From positions 1-64,000 of the forward strand of contig DASWMJ010000003.1 of the NCBI GenBank assembly GCA_036399775.1: 64,000 nt of DNA. Direction: 5' to 3'. This stretch comes from JADMIH01 sp036399775 (lineage in GTDB: Bacteria; Chloroflexota; Chloroflexia; QHBQ01; JADMIH01). The notes under the pieces were generated by a model. The model made no database searches. It worked only from the letters and a program-made list of their open reading frames with translations, and had not been told where the DNA came from. Below, piece by piece: positions 7,848 through 16,693 of this stretch (position 1 is its first letter; every line of letters starts with the position of its first letter). The translations under genes were made by a program, and so were the position numbers.

Positions 7848-9881
7848 ATGGCAAAGAAAAAACAAAGCGATAAGGATGACTCCTTCCTGACTAGCGCAGA
7901 CGCGCTGGAGCAGTTCAGGACTTTTACCCTGGACGATCTGCGCGAGTACGTGGGCGACAAAGAATACAACAAGGGGAAAGAGTATTTCAACTCGGACGCC
8001 GTTTACGATGTTGTGTTGCGTGGGTCAGTCCTGAGGGGCAGGAGCCATGGGCAAAGCGGCGGGCCGTACAAGATGGCGGTAACGCTGGCGGCGGCTGACG
8101 CCTCCGGGCCGGGCCTGGTGGCCGATTACTCATGCACCTGCCCGCGTGGCGGCTTCTGCAAGCACATAATAGCCCTGCTCCTTGTATGGATTAGAACGCC
8201 GGAAGACGTGCCGGTGCGCTCAGACGTAACCACCCTGCTGCAAGACCTGAGCCGGGAAGAATTGCTTGATATTGTCATGGGGCTGCTCAAGCGCGAGCCT
8301 GACCTCGATAAGTGGCTCGAAAAGATGCTCATCAAGCCGTCGAAAAGCACGGCCCCCGGCACCGCCGCGAAAGTCACAATCAACCCTGCTAAGATACGTA
8401 AGGAAGCGGCATCCATTTTCTCACGCCTGAATTATGGGTACGATTGGGGCGAGGATGGGGATGAAGATATAGCCGCAGAGCTTGACGAGTTAGTTGCGGT
8501 TGGGGACCGCTACGTTGAGGTCGCACAATGGGCCGACGCCCAGGTAGTCTACACCGCCATCGCGGAGGAAACCATGTCCCACTACGAGGAGGTGGACGAC
8601 AGCGATGGCGAGATTTGCGAAGTCATAGCCGCTTGCGGCGACGGCCTTCTCGATTGCCTCGAAGCGCAAGATCGCCTCGGCCCTGCCGACCGCCTGCCTT
8701 CGGAGGCCCGTATCGCCCTCTTCAAGACCCTGTACGCGCTATGGGACCACAGCTACAATTATTCCTGCTGGGAGCCGGATAAGGATGTCGCCGCCTTGAT
8801 TGCCGATGCTGCCACGAGCGCGGAGCTTGCCCAGGTGCAGGAATGGGTGCGGGCCGACATCGAAGCTGAGGGACCGGAGTATTACGGGAGGTTTGGGCAG
8901 CATGCGCGCGTAGAGTTCTTACTCACTCTGAAAGCAAAGTTCGGCCTCACCGACGAGGATACCCTGGCCGAGTACCGCAAAGCGAACATGTTCGACCAGG
9001 CTGCTCTCCTCCTCATCGACCGGGGCCGGATAGACGACGCGCTTGAGGAGTACCGCCAGGCCGGCATGTACGAGGAGATGGCCTCTCTGCTGTTGGATCA
9101 GGGCCGCACGGACGAAGCAATACGCCTCGCTCGCAAGAGATTGCAGGTCGCTATGCAATCTACCCGCTTCGCGGAGCATCTACTGGAATTGGGCGAAGCG
9201 GAGCAGATGCAGGCCGTAAAATTCATAGAAGAGCGGCTCTGGGAGGAAAAAGAAGCCAAAAATATCGAGGAATATCTGGTGTGGCTGGAAGGCCAGTACA
9301 CCCAGTACGGCATGCACGATAAAGCCCTGGAAGCAGCGCAGACCCGCTTCAAGAATAACCCCGGCGACTCGACCTACGAGTCGTTGAAGCGCGCCGCGCA
9401 GCTAGAAGGACAACCTCCCAGCTTGTGGGCCGAAGTGCGCCCCGGCCTGCTGGCGACCCTGAGATCGAAGGAACAGTGGGCCGCGCTGGTGAGCATCCAC
9501 TTGAATGAGGGAGAGGTAGGCGAGGCCATAAACGCGCTGGACAAACATGAATCCCCTCAGCGCCGCCCCGCGCCCTCCATCTACAGTGGCTACTACCAAA
9601 CTCTACCGCGAGGCGACCTCAACATGCGAGTGGCCGAGGCCGCCGAGAAAGACTACCCCAGCAGGTCGCGAGCCATCTACACGCGGAGAGCCGAGGAAGT
9701 CATAGACTACCGGGGCCGTGACAACTACCAGCAAGCCGCCGCTTTCCTGGCGAAAGTCAAGAAGCTCTACGAGCAAGAAGGCAAAGAGGGAGAATGGCAG
9801 AGCTACATAGACGACCTGCGCGCCCGCAACAAATCTTTGCGCGCCCTCAAAGAGGAGCTAGACAAGCTTGGCCTCTCCTGA
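7848..9881 (+). CDS. SWIM zinc-finger domain protein
   Basis: 677 aa. The ATG at 7848 is preferred over an upstream GTG at 7830 because AGGGG lies nine bases before it. Residues 30-75 form the conserved stretch that precedes SWIM fingers (VGDKEYNKGKEYF). The zinc ligands are C96-x-C98-x5-C104-x-H106 (CTCPRGGFCKH), the CxCxnCxH SWIM pattern known to bind DNA or protein. The rest (about 160-660) is helical, with repeats resembling TPR/HEAT units (AEYRKANMFDQAALLLIDRG, then LEEYRQAGMYEEMASLLLDQG) and a very basic end. SWIM proteins of this kind often neighbour SNF2 helicases, but none is here. The gene overlaps the acyl-CoA synthetase start by 14 bases, implying translational coupling. Confidence 0.8.
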   Translation: MAKKKQSDKDDSFLTSADALEQFRTFTLDDLREYVGDKEYNKGKEYFNSDAVYDVVLRGSVLRGRSHGQSGGPYKMAVTLAAADASGPGLVADYSCTCPRGGFCKHIIALLLVWIRTPEDVPVRSDVTTLLQDLSREELLDIVMGLLKREPDLDKWLEKMLIKPSKSTAPGTAAKVTINPAKIRKEAASIFSRLNYGYDWGEDGDEDIAAELDELVAVGDRYVEVAQWADAQVVYTAIAEETMSHYEEVDDSDGEICEVIAACGDGLLDCLEAQDRLGPADRLPSEARIALFKTLYALWDHSYNYSCWEPDKDVAALIADAATSAELAQVQEWVRADIEAEGPEYYGRFGQHARVEFLLTLKAKFGLTDEDTLAEYRKANMFDQAALLLIDRGRIDDALEEYRQAGMYEEMASLLLDQGRTDEAIRLARKRLQVAMQSTRFAEHLLELGEAEQMQAVKFIEERLWEEKEAKNIEEYLVWLEGQYTQYGMHDKALEAAQTRFKNNPGDSTYESLKRAAQLEGQPPSLWAEVRPGLLATLRSKEQWAALVSIHLNEGEVGEAINALDKHESPQRRPAPSIYSGYYQTLPRGDLNMRVAEAAEKDYPSRSRAIYTRRAEEVIDYRGRDNYQQAAAFLAKVKKLYEQEGKEGEWQSYIDDLRARNKSLRALKEELDKLGLS

Positions 9882-11844
9882 AATCCCTCCCTTCGCCCAC
9901 GATAGCAACTTCCCCGACATCGCCTGGCGGCCCACCCCCGCTTACATAGAGCGAAGCCGCCTGCGCCGCTTCATGCTCAAGCACGGCATCCAGTCTTTCG
10001 GAGAGTTGCTTTCAAAGGCCGCCACAGACGTAGAGTGGTTCTGGGCTGCCGTCGTCAAAGACCTTGACCTTGAGTGGTACGAGCCGTACACCCAGGTGCT
10101 CGACCTTTCGGACGGCATAGAGTGGCCGCGCTGGTTCCTAGGCGGCAAGTACAACTACGTGCATGACGCGGTGGACAAGCATGCGCTACGCCTGCGTCCC
10201 GGCGAAACAGCCATCCTATGGGAAGGCGAGGACGGCGATACCCGCTCGCTAACCTACGCCGACTTATATAAGCAGGTGAACCAGGCGGCGAACGCGCTCC
10301 TATCGCTGGGTGTGGGCAGGGGAGACCGTGTAGGCGTCTTCATGCCCATGATACCGGAAACAGCCGTCGCCACCCTTGCCATCTCCAAGATAGGCGCTAT
10401 CTACATCCCCATCTTTTCCGGCTATGGCGGTCCCGCCGTAGCCTCGCGCCTGAACGACTGCCAGGCGAAGCTGCTAATCACCGCCGACGGCTTCTACCGG
10501 GCCGGAAAGCAGGTACGCATGAAAGAAGCCGCCGACGATGCCACCTCCACAAGCCCCACCATAGAGCATCTGCTGGTGGTGCGTCGCCTGGGCTGCGAGG
10601 TGCCCTGGACGCATGGCCGCGACCTCTGGTGGCACGATCTTACAGGCGCGCAGAGCGAGGAGTGCGCCACTATCCACACCGACGCAGATGACCCTTACAT
10701 GATCATTTACACCTCAGGCACCACCGGCAGGCCAAAGGGCGTCGTACACGTGCATTCCGGCTTCCCCATCAAGGCAGCCCAGGAGCTAGCTCACTGCTTC
10801 GACCTGCACGCGGAAGAGCGCCTCTTCTGGATAAGCGACATCGGCTGGATGATGGGTCCCTGGTCTATCACAGGCGCGCTGATGCTGGGCGCGATCTGCT
10901 TCCTATATGAAGGTTCAATCAGCCACCCCCAGCCTGACCGCGTGTGGTCCCTGGTAGAGCGTCACCGCATCACCCACCTGGGCATATCCCCCACCGCCGT
11001 CCGCTCGCTCATGGGCCAGGGCGACAGGTGGGTGCATGCCCACGACCTGGGCAGCCTGGCCGTGCTGGCGGGCGCGGGCGAACCCTGGAACCCCGACCCC
11101 TGGCGCTGGCTCTTTGAAGTCGTAGGCGGGGGCGCGCTCCCCATCATCAACTATTCGGGCGGCACCGAAGTATCGGGCGGCATCCTCAGTTGCAATACCC
11201 TCCTCCCCCTCAAGCCGTGCGCCTTCAGCGCGCCCGTGCCCGGCATGTCCGCCGACGTGATAGATACCGGCGGCGCATCTGTGCGGGGCGCGGTAGGCGA
11301 GCTAGCCATCCGCCAGCCCTGGCCCGGCATAACGCAGGGCTTCTGGCAAGACCGCGAGCGTTACCTGGAAACTTACTGGTCGCGCATCCCCGGCCTCTGG
11401 GTGCATGGCGACTGGGCGTGCATTGACGAAGATGGCTACTGGTACATCCTGGGCCGCTCCGACGACACAATCAAGGTGGCGGGCAAGCGGGTAGGCCCCG
11501 CCGAGGTAGAGTCTGCTGCCGTATCACATCCCGCCGTAGCGGAAGCGGCAGCCATAGGAGTGCCCGACTCGCTGAAAGGTGAGGCGCTGGTGGTATTTAT
11601 AGTTCCACGCCTCGCCCATACAGAAAGCGAAGAACTACGCGGCCAGATAGAAGCCGCTATCATCAGGCAATTAGGCAAGACGCTCAAGCCCCACGCCCTC
11701 CTCTTTACGACCGACCTCCCCCGCACGCGCAACGGCAAGATATTGCGCCGCCTCGTTCGCCAGCAATACCTGGGCGAGCCTCTAGGCGACACCTCCGCGC
11801 TGGAAAACACCTCGTCACTAGATGCCATCGCGGCTGCGCGATAG
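9868..11844 (+). CDS. AMP-forming acyl-CoA synthetase, acetyl-CoA synthetase-like
   Basis: 658 aa. Starts at TTG 9868 with AGAGGAG ten bases upstream, inside the end of the SWIM gene. Members activate a carboxylate with ATP to an acyl-AMP and then transfer it to CoA. The adenylation signature is YTSGTTGRPKGVVHVHSG (about 285-302). Further motifs are the A5 motif YSGGTEVSGG, the hinge GDWACIDEDGYWYILGRSDDTIKVAGKR and the C-terminal catalytic lysine region RTRNGKILRR. The N-terminal part resembles the acetyl/propionyl-CoA synthetase branch (WFLGGKYNYVHDAVDKH). The acyl substrate cannot be set from sequence; acetate, propionate or a short branched acid are all plausible. Confidence 0.88.
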   Translation: MASPEIPPFAHDSNFPDIAWRPTPAYIERSRLRRFMLKHGIQSFGELLSKAATDVEWFWAAVVKDLDLEWYEPYTQVLDLSDGIEWPRWFLGGKYNYVHDAVDKHALRLRPGETAILWEGEDGDTRSLTYADLYKQVNQAANALLSLGVGRGDRVGVFMPMIPETAVATLAISKIGAIYIPIFSGYGGPAVASRLNDCQAKLLITADGFYRAGKQVRMKEAADDATSTSPTIEHLLVVRRLGCEVPWTHGRDLWWHDLTGAQSEECATIHTDADDPYMIIYTSGTTGRPKGVVHVHSGFPIKAAQELAHCFDLHAEERLFWISDIGWMMGPWSITGALMLGAICFLYEGSISHPQPDRVWSLVERHRITHLGISPTAVRSLMGQGDRWVHAHDLGSLAVLAGAGEPWNPDPWRWLFEVVGGGALPIINYSGGTEVSGGILSCNTLLPLKPCAFSAPVPGMSADVIDTGGASVRGAVGELAIRQPWPGITQGFWQDRERYLETYWSRIPGLWVHGDWACIDEDGYWYILGRSDDTIKVAGKRVGPAEVESAAVSHPAVAEAAAIGVPDSLKGEALVVFIVPRLAHTESEELRGQIEAAIIRQLGKTLKPHALLFTTDLPRTRNGKILRRLVRQQYLGEPLGDTSALENTSSLDAIAAAR

Positions 11845-11895
11845 GGGTCAGAGGCTAAGGGTTGATGATCAGGAATTACTTTTATGTGCGGCATC

Positions 11896-12012
11896 GCCCG
11901 GCGAATGAATTCGCGGGCAACTGTTACGAAGTCCGCCTACGCGGACTATGCTGGAACAGTAGTCGCCGAAGGGCGACTTTGTATTCGTTGCCCGCGAATT
12001 CATTCGCCGGGC
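11896..12012. mobile_element. MITE-like palindromic element, 117 bp
   Basis: Perfect 26-base terminal inverted repeats (11896-11921 and 11987-12012) begin GCCCGGCGAATGAATTCGCG. They surround two internal palindromes, AGTCCGC-ctac-GCGGACT (11930-11947) and AGTCGCC-gaa-GGGCGACT (from 11961). It has no reading frame and no obvious target-site duplication. It looks like a non-autonomous dispersed element that can fold into a cross-shaped RNA or DNA. Confidence 0.75.
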
Positions 12013-12041
12013 AATATCGCCGCGAGAGCTTTTCAACTGCG

Positions 12042-12072
12042 ACCTGATCCCTGACCCCTGACCCCTATCCCC
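12042..12072. repeat. Heptamer array, CTGACCC family
   Basis: Four units of CTGATCC / CTGACCC just downstream of the MITE-like element. Confidence 0.7.
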
Positions 12073-12151
12073 ACCTTGACTCCCCCCAAGCAACACTGGT
12101 ATATTGGCCGGAGCCACGAATGCCGCCCGAAAGGGGAAAGTGTGGACAATT

Positions 12152-12673
12152 ATGGACCAGGAGAGTAACGCCGCGCCCCGCCCCGGCGCTTTCACACGTC
12201 CCACCCCAGGGCGCGACCCTGACCCTGAACCGGCAGGCGTAGAGCGGCAGCTCGCCCAGTACGCATTCATCCGCGAAGAGCGCGACCGCGAAGTGCGCCT
12301 CCTCTTCCGTGACGTGCCCGCAGACGAAGTGGCGCGCGCCTTCCGCGCATCAGGCGCATCCCTGATAACCATCTACGGCGAGAGGCTTACCCCGGCTGCG
12401 CCACTCCCGGACGCCGCGAGCGCGGAACCCAGCACGCCACCGGGGGAAGACGGCAATGCTCCCAGGCGATCTCGCAAGCGCCACGCTGCATCCCAGTCCC
12501 CTCCGGTGGGCGAGGCGCTCATTCGCTACTTCTACTCGCTTGGCGAGGTAGTCTACACCGTCGGGATAGCCGTGCCTTCGGGCGTTGTCGAGTCGGTGGC
12601 GGGCGTCTACCCGGTCGCTGCCCTCTCCGAGCACGAGATACGGGACCGCATCGCAGTCGTATTCAAACCATAA
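12152..12673 (+). CDS. NuoC-like (30 kDa) subunit of an energy-converting hydrogenase-related complex
   Basis: 173 aa from ATG 12152 (AAAGGGG at about 12130; a GTG at 12140 is an alternative). The N-terminal half has REVRLLFRDVPADEVARAF and a Pro/Ser/Arg-rich linker follows. The last 60 residues (YFYSLGEVVYTVGIAVP, VESVAGVYPVAALSEHEIRD) match the complex-I 30 kDa / HycE N-terminal domain, where the final part reads SI-x3-YPAA-x-W-x-E-R-E-x2-D. In known complexes this subunit docks the NuoD-like subunit and carries no cofactor. It heads the six-gene operon running to 18743. Confidence 0.7.
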   Translation: MDQESNAAPRPGAFTRPTPGRDPDPEPAGVERQLAQYAFIREERDREVRLLFRDVPADEVARAFRASGASLITIYGERLTPAAPLPDAASAEPSTPPGEDGNAPRRSRKRHAASQSPPVGEALIRYFYSLGEVVYTVGIAVPSGVVESVAGVYPVAALSEHEIRDRIAVVFKP

Positions 12674-12705
12674 CCTCACGGCGCTGAAAAACTGCTTACT
12701 TCTAT

Positions 12706-13884
12706 TTGGAATTGATAACCAGCTTGCAATCCACGTATTCCAACCCATTCGTCGCCTCCCAGCCACACGCAGACTCTACGTCCTGTACCGTAGGCCCCTA
12801 CGATCCCATCCTCCCTGCGCCTATACGCCTGCGGTTGGCACTACGCCCGGCGGGGGATAACAGCCCCCTCGGTTGGGGCACGCAGATAGCCGGGGTAGAG
12901 ATCGAGCGCGGCTACAACTACGTCGGCCTGGAAGAGCGCATCAGGGCCGGGGGTGTGGATTGGCAGGCAGCCCTCGCACTGGTAGAGGAGATTTGCGGCT
13001 GTTGCTCGCAGGCGAACGCGCTTGCCTTCGTGCAGGCCGCCGAGGCGATGGCAAACCTCATCGTGCCGCCGAGGGCCGCCTATCTACGCCTGGTGCTCGC
13101 CGAGACCGAGCGTATCGTTTCCCACCTGCTCAATGCCGCCGATACGCTACGGGCGCTTGGCCTCCGCGATAAGGGAGCGGCGCTGCTCGACTTGCGGGAG
13201 CGCATCGTGCATGCAGTTGCCGAGTGGAGTGGAGCGCGCAGCCGGCCCGGCCTCATCGTGTATGGCGGCGTGGCGCGCGACCCTGAAGAGAGCGACGTTC
13301 GTGCCCTCACCCTTGCCGCTCGCGGGGTGGAGCGCGCGCTGCGAGCACAGGTCACAGGCATGATCAATAGCCGGGAGGCGGCAGGCAGGTTGGTCGGCCT
13401 GGGAGTAATCACCGCCCAGGAAGCGGTAGTCGCCGGGCTGCGCGGTCCAGTCCTGAGAGGGTCGGGCGTCGCCGCAGACATCCGGGCGACCTTCCCAACC
13501 GGGGCTTACGAGGATGAAGGGGTCACGATAGTAGTCCAGCGGGCAGGCGACGCCTTCTCCCGCCTCATAGTGCGCCTCTTAGAGTGCCTGGAAAGCCTGC
13601 GCGTCATAGAGCAGGCGATGGACGACCTCCCTACCGGGCCATCCAGGGGGCGTGGCGACATGGAACTGAGAACGGGCAGCGCGGTAGGCAGGGCCGAAGG
13701 GCCGAGAGGAGAGGTCTTCTGCTGGGTGCAGGGGGGAGAGGACGGCTTGCGCGGCCTCCACCTCAGCGCGGGGTCCTTCCCGTCGCTGGGGATCGTGCCC
13801 GGCCTGCTCAAGGGGCAAAGGCTGGAAGACCTGCCCCTGCTCATCCTGTCGCTCGACCTGTGCGTACCATCAACCGAGCGGTAG
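12706..13884 (+). CDS. NuoD/HycE-like large subunit with incomplete [NiFe] ligands
   Basis: 392 aa, homologous to the 49 kDa subunit of complex I and the large subunit of group 4 [NiFe] hydrogenases. Start is TTG 12706 with no clear ribosome-binding site; the homology begins at VGPYDPILPAPIRLRL. Further family blocks are GWGTQIAGVEIERGYNYVG, AYLRLVLAETERIVSHLLN and the fold to the C-terminus. Active hydrogenases have RxCGxCxxxH near the N-terminus. Here it is E95-I-C97-G-C-C100-S-Q-A-N104, so both cysteines are kept but Arg and His are lost. The C-terminal DPCxxC is replaced by LDLC386VPS389, three residues before the stop. Hydrogen chemistry is therefore very unlikely. This fits the Ehr (hydrogenase-related) class. 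Confidence 0.85.
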   Translation: MELITSLQSTYSNPFVASQPHADSTSCTVGPYDPILPAPIRLRLALRPAGDNSPLGWGTQIAGVEIERGYNYVGLEERIRAGGVDWQAALALVEEICGCCSQANALAFVQAAEAMANLIVPPRAAYLRLVLAETERIVSHLLNAADTLRALGLRDKGAALLDLRERIVHAVAEWSGARSRPGLIVYGGVARDPEESDVRALTLAARGVERALRAQVTGMINSREAAGRLVGLGVITAQEAVVAGLRGPVLRGSGVAADIRATFPTGAYEDEGVTIVVQRAGDAFSRLIVRLLECLESLRVIEQAMDDLPTGPSRGRGDMELRTGSAVGRAEGPRGEVFCWVQGGEDGLRGLHLSAGSFPSLGIVPGLLKGQRLEDLPLLILSLDLCVPSTER

Positions 13885-13909
13885 GCCACCGCACCTTCTA
13901 ATCTAGCTC

Positions 13910-15709
13910 ATGATTTCTACACTACTAATCCTGCTCGTTTCGGCCCTGCTCTGTGCCGCGCTGGGCTTCCTACCGCGCATGGCGGCGTTAGCCAGGATAC
14001 CTGCCGTGCTTGGCGCTGCCGCAGCGCTCGCCGTCGCCTTGCTGCGTGAAGGATTGCATGGTGGCGGCCTGGCGGGTGCCGCGCTACCCTGGCCGCAGGC
14101 GCTGGCGTGGCTGGGCGGGCCTCTGTACTGGAGCGATACGCTATCGGTGGGGTTGGGCCTCTGGTGCCTTCTGGCCGGGGGCGTGTGCCTCTTGACAATA
14201 GAGGAAGGCGAAAACGCGCACCGCCAGCTCGCCACCACCCTCTTGACGCTAGCCACCCTGTACAGCCTCACCTATACCCAACACCTGCTGGCGTTTGCCG
14301 GACAAGTCCTCCTATTATCGCTGCTCGTGTGGGCATATCACGCCTGGGCCGCACCCCAACAAGGGCGGGCAGGCACCGGGCGACACCTCGTAGCCCTCGG
14401 CCTGGGCGCTATCACGCTGCTGGGCGCGGCGCTGCTCATCGGGCGCACAACGGGAGGCGCATACCACCTGGCAGACCTGTCGCTCTCGGCCCTGACCGTA
14501 TGGCCTCTCTCCCTGATTGCCCTCTTTACGGCCCTCTGGCTAGGGATGGCACCCTTCACAGGCTGGAGCGCGCAGGGCCACAACGGCACGCACGGGGCGC
14601 TCGTGCAGGCCCTGGTTCTGGGCATACCTGCCGTCACATTACTGCTAAGGCTACAGGCGCTGATTACCTCCCAATCGCTGGCGGGCACCATACCGCCGGA
14701 GTGGGCGGGCTTCACCTCGGCCCTGATCTGGTTGGGCAGCGCCACCTCCATTGTGGCCGCAGCCGGGATGGTGTTATGGGCCGCCACTCCACGCTGGACG
14801 GCGCTCCTGGCCGCCCATACACTGGGCCTCGTCGTCTGGGCGCTGGGGCTTGACAACCCGGCTTCTCGCACCGCCGCACTCTCCATCCTGCTGGCGTTCG
14901 GCGCGGCGCGGGTCGGCATGACACTCTCTCCCCGCCTGACGAGCGTGCAGGGCTGGGGCAAACTCCCCGGTCTGCTAGCAATGTCGTCGGTAGCGGCGGT
15001 GCCCCTCACGCCAGGCTTCGTCGGCGTGTGGCTGCTGGCGTCGTCCCTGGCGGGCACCGGCCACCCCTCGCTTGCGGTGCTCCTACTGGGCGCGGTCATA
15101 CTGGCTGCCTGCGGTACTGCCCTCAGAGTGGCGGCACCCAGGCCCCTCGATACACCACAACCTCCTTACCGGCAATATCTCGCGTGGGCGGGCATAGCGG
15201 CAGGTGGCGCGCTCCTGCTGGCAGGCGTGCTGCCGGGCTGGTGGCTCCCGCAAGCACAGGCTATGGCAGGCATAGCGGGCGGCTCTCCCCCTCTCGCCCT
15301 CCCCTGGACCGGCATCCGGGCGGGCGACGGCCTGCTACCCCTCTTGCTCCTGGCGGGAGGCGCGGCGCTACTCGCGGGCATAGGTTGGCTGGTCACATCG
15401 TGGGCAAGATCTGGAGTGAGCGTAACCGGCCTGCTCCTCCCCACAGCCCTCGACCGCCTGGCGAAGTCAGATCGTCCACCTGTGGGAAGTGGACCTGAAG
15501 GACCTCTCACTGATTTGCTCTCCAACCCGCCCGCCGCCATCTGGTGGCTCTCCTTATCCTGGTTAGAAACGAGCATATGGGGCTTCGGCGCTCTCCTCTC
15601 GCGTCTAGGCATCCGCTCCGGCGGCCTCCTCGCACGCCTGGAAGGCCGCTTCTACCTGCCCCTCGCCCTCATTCTCACCCTGATAATAATCCTAATCGTA
15701 AGCCGCTAA
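13910..15709 (+). CDS. NuoL/M-like (HyfB-like) antiporter-type membrane subunit
   Basis: 599 aa and almost entirely hydrophobic, with about 15 predicted membrane helices. It belongs to the Mrp/NuoL-M-N proton-translocating family. The core around residues 205-245 (LWLGMAPFTGWSAQGHNG then THGALVQALVLGIPAVTLLL) aligns by eye with the helix-7/8 block KxxxxPxHxWLPxAHxxxPxPVSAL. The family lysine of that block appears replaced by Met (GMAPF). The helix-5 glutamate also appears lost (LLAFAGQVLLLSL where others have WE). If so, the usual proton path is altered. The C-terminal part (about 520-590) is longer than in NuoM and carries a final helix. It begins 26 bases after the NuoD-like gene. Confidence 0.8.
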   Translation: MISTLLILLVSALLCAALGFLPRMAALARIPAVLGAAAALAVALLREGLHGGGLAGAALPWPQALAWLGGPLYWSDTLSVGLGLWCLLAGGVCLLTIEEGENAHRQLATTLLTLATLYSLTYTQHLLAFAGQVLLLSLLVWAYHAWAAPQQGRAGTGRHLVALGLGAITLLGAALLIGRTTGGAYHLADLSLSALTVWPLSLIALFTALWLGMAPFTGWSAQGHNGTHGALVQALVLGIPAVTLLLRLQALITSQSLAGTIPPEWAGFTSALIWLGSATSIVAAAGMVLWAATPRWTALLAAHTLGLVVWALGLDNPASRTAALSILLAFGAARVGMTLSPRLTSVQGWGKLPGLLAMSSVAAVPLTPGFVGVWLLASSLAGTGHPSLAVLLLGAVILAACGTALRVAAPRPLDTPQPPYRQYLAWAGIAAGGALLLAGVLPGWWLPQAQAMAGIAGGSPPLALPWTGIRAGDGLLPLLLLAGGAALLAGIGWLVTSWARSGVSVTGLLLPTALDRLAKSDRPPVGSGPEGPLTDLLSNPPAAIWWLSLSWLETSIWGFGALLSRLGIRSGGLLARLEGRFYLPLALILTLIIILIVSR

Positions 15710-15750
15710 TCCCATGACCAACGCAAAGACTCCTCATCAACCCGCATTCC

Positions 15751-15827
15751 GCACTCGGTACTCGGTACTCGGTACTCGGTACTCACCGCCCACCACTCAG
15801 CACTCAGCACTCAGCACTCAGCACTCG
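15751..15827. repeat. Two adjacent heptamer arrays, TACTCGG and CACTCAG
   Basis: Four TACTCGG units (15752-15784) are followed by five CACTCAG units (15793-15827), ending six bases before the next start codon. Two different heptamers placed side by side show that unit sequence drifts while the seven-base period is kept. Confidence 0.85.
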
Positions 15828-15832
15828 ACGTC

Positions 15833-16693
15833 ATGCAGCTAATCATCCCCCTGATCTTGATAGCCCTGGGTGGCGCGGGCCTCGTAGCCCTACGTAGTGC
15901 GCGCATGACCCTGGGCGCGCTCGCCGTTCAGTGGTTGGGGGTAGCGTGGGTAGCATTCTTACTCTCTCCAACCGAGACCGCGTTGAGCGTAGCGGCGGTA
16001 GAGGTAGTGACTACCGTCGTGTGCTTAGCCATGCTGAGCACTACTCTGCTGAATCTTCAGAAGCTCAAGACCGAACAGCACCCACTCGCACAGCAATCGC
16101 AACAGGCGCGCGCCCTCCCCGGCCCTTACGAGCTAGCCTGGCTGGCGGCTATCGTGCTCACGGGCGGCGTGGTAGGTGTCGGCCTCGCCACCCTCTATCC
16201 GCTCGGCGCGTTAGAAGGGAGCATGGTAGCAATCTACTGGGTCCTCCTGTCGGGGGTGCTGGCCCTGGTGGTAGAGGGGTCGCGCAGCCCCGTAAAGCTG
16301 GCTGCTGGTCTGCTTACCCTTCTCAACGGCACCCTATTATTTACCCTGGCAGCCGGCCCAACCCTCCCAGGCCCGGTCATGCTGGGTCTCCTTGCACTCA
16401 CCCGTATCTCGATTGCCTGCATACTGGCATATGGGTGGGTGCTCCTCAAAGTGGTCTTCCTCGACCTCAACCTGAACGTTCTCTTCGACACCGGTAGCGG
16501 CCTCTCTACGCAAACCGCGCTTGCTGTCCAGGGGCCAGGGGCCAGGGATCAGGCGTCAGATGTTGATGACCAAAGTTCCGAGGTTGTGTCCCAGGATAGC
16601 GAGCCAGGGCCGGTAGATTTGGCCGAGGACGTGCAAGGAACCGGCGCGAGCGACGTAGAATCTAGAGGTGAGGAGCCGCAGCCCGGTGAGTGA
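15833..16693 (+). CDS. HyfE/NuoK-like membrane subunit
   Basis: 286 aa, about seven or eight membrane helices in residues 1-225, then a hydrophilic acidic tail. The position between two NuoL/M-like genes, the size and the helix pattern fit HyfE-type subunits, whose second half is NuoK-like; sequence identity is too weak to be sure. The tail from about residue 232 (GPGARDQASDVDDQ) is encoded by a CCAGGGG-type heptamer array at 16527-16560. The original C-terminus was therefore probably extended by repeat insertion. It overlaps the next gene by eight bases. The start ATG directly abuts a heptamer array, so no canonical ribosome-binding site is visible. Confidence 0.65.
   Translation: MQLIIPLILIALGGAGLVALRSARMTLGALAVQWLGVAWVAFLLSPTETALSVAAVEVVTTVVCLAMLSTTLLNLQKLKTEQHPLAQQSQQARALPGPYELAWLAAIVLTGGVVGVGLATLYPLGALEGSMVAIYWVLLSGVLALVVEGSRSPVKLAAGLLTLLNGTLLFTLAAGPTLPGPVMLGLLALTRISIACILAYGWVLLKVVFLDLNLNVLFDTGSGLSTQTALAVQGPGARDQASDVDDQSSEVVSQDSEPGPVDLAEDVQGTGASDVESRGEEPQPGE
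16527..16560. repeat. Heptamer array inside coding sequence
   Basis: CCAGGGG / CCAGGGA / TCAGGCG units lie in the 3' end of the HyfE-like gene and encode GPGARDQ. The same peptide type (GSGxRDQG) arises in dinG and yvcK. Confidence 0.8.

Noticed and set aside
14107..14853. 248-codon plus-strand frame
   Set aside because: Same-strand, alternate frame of the NuoL/M-like gene; Arg/His/Pro-rich.
14338..15099. 253-codon minus-strand frame
   Set aside because: Antisense to the NuoL/M-like gene; Ser/Arg/Pro-rich shadow.
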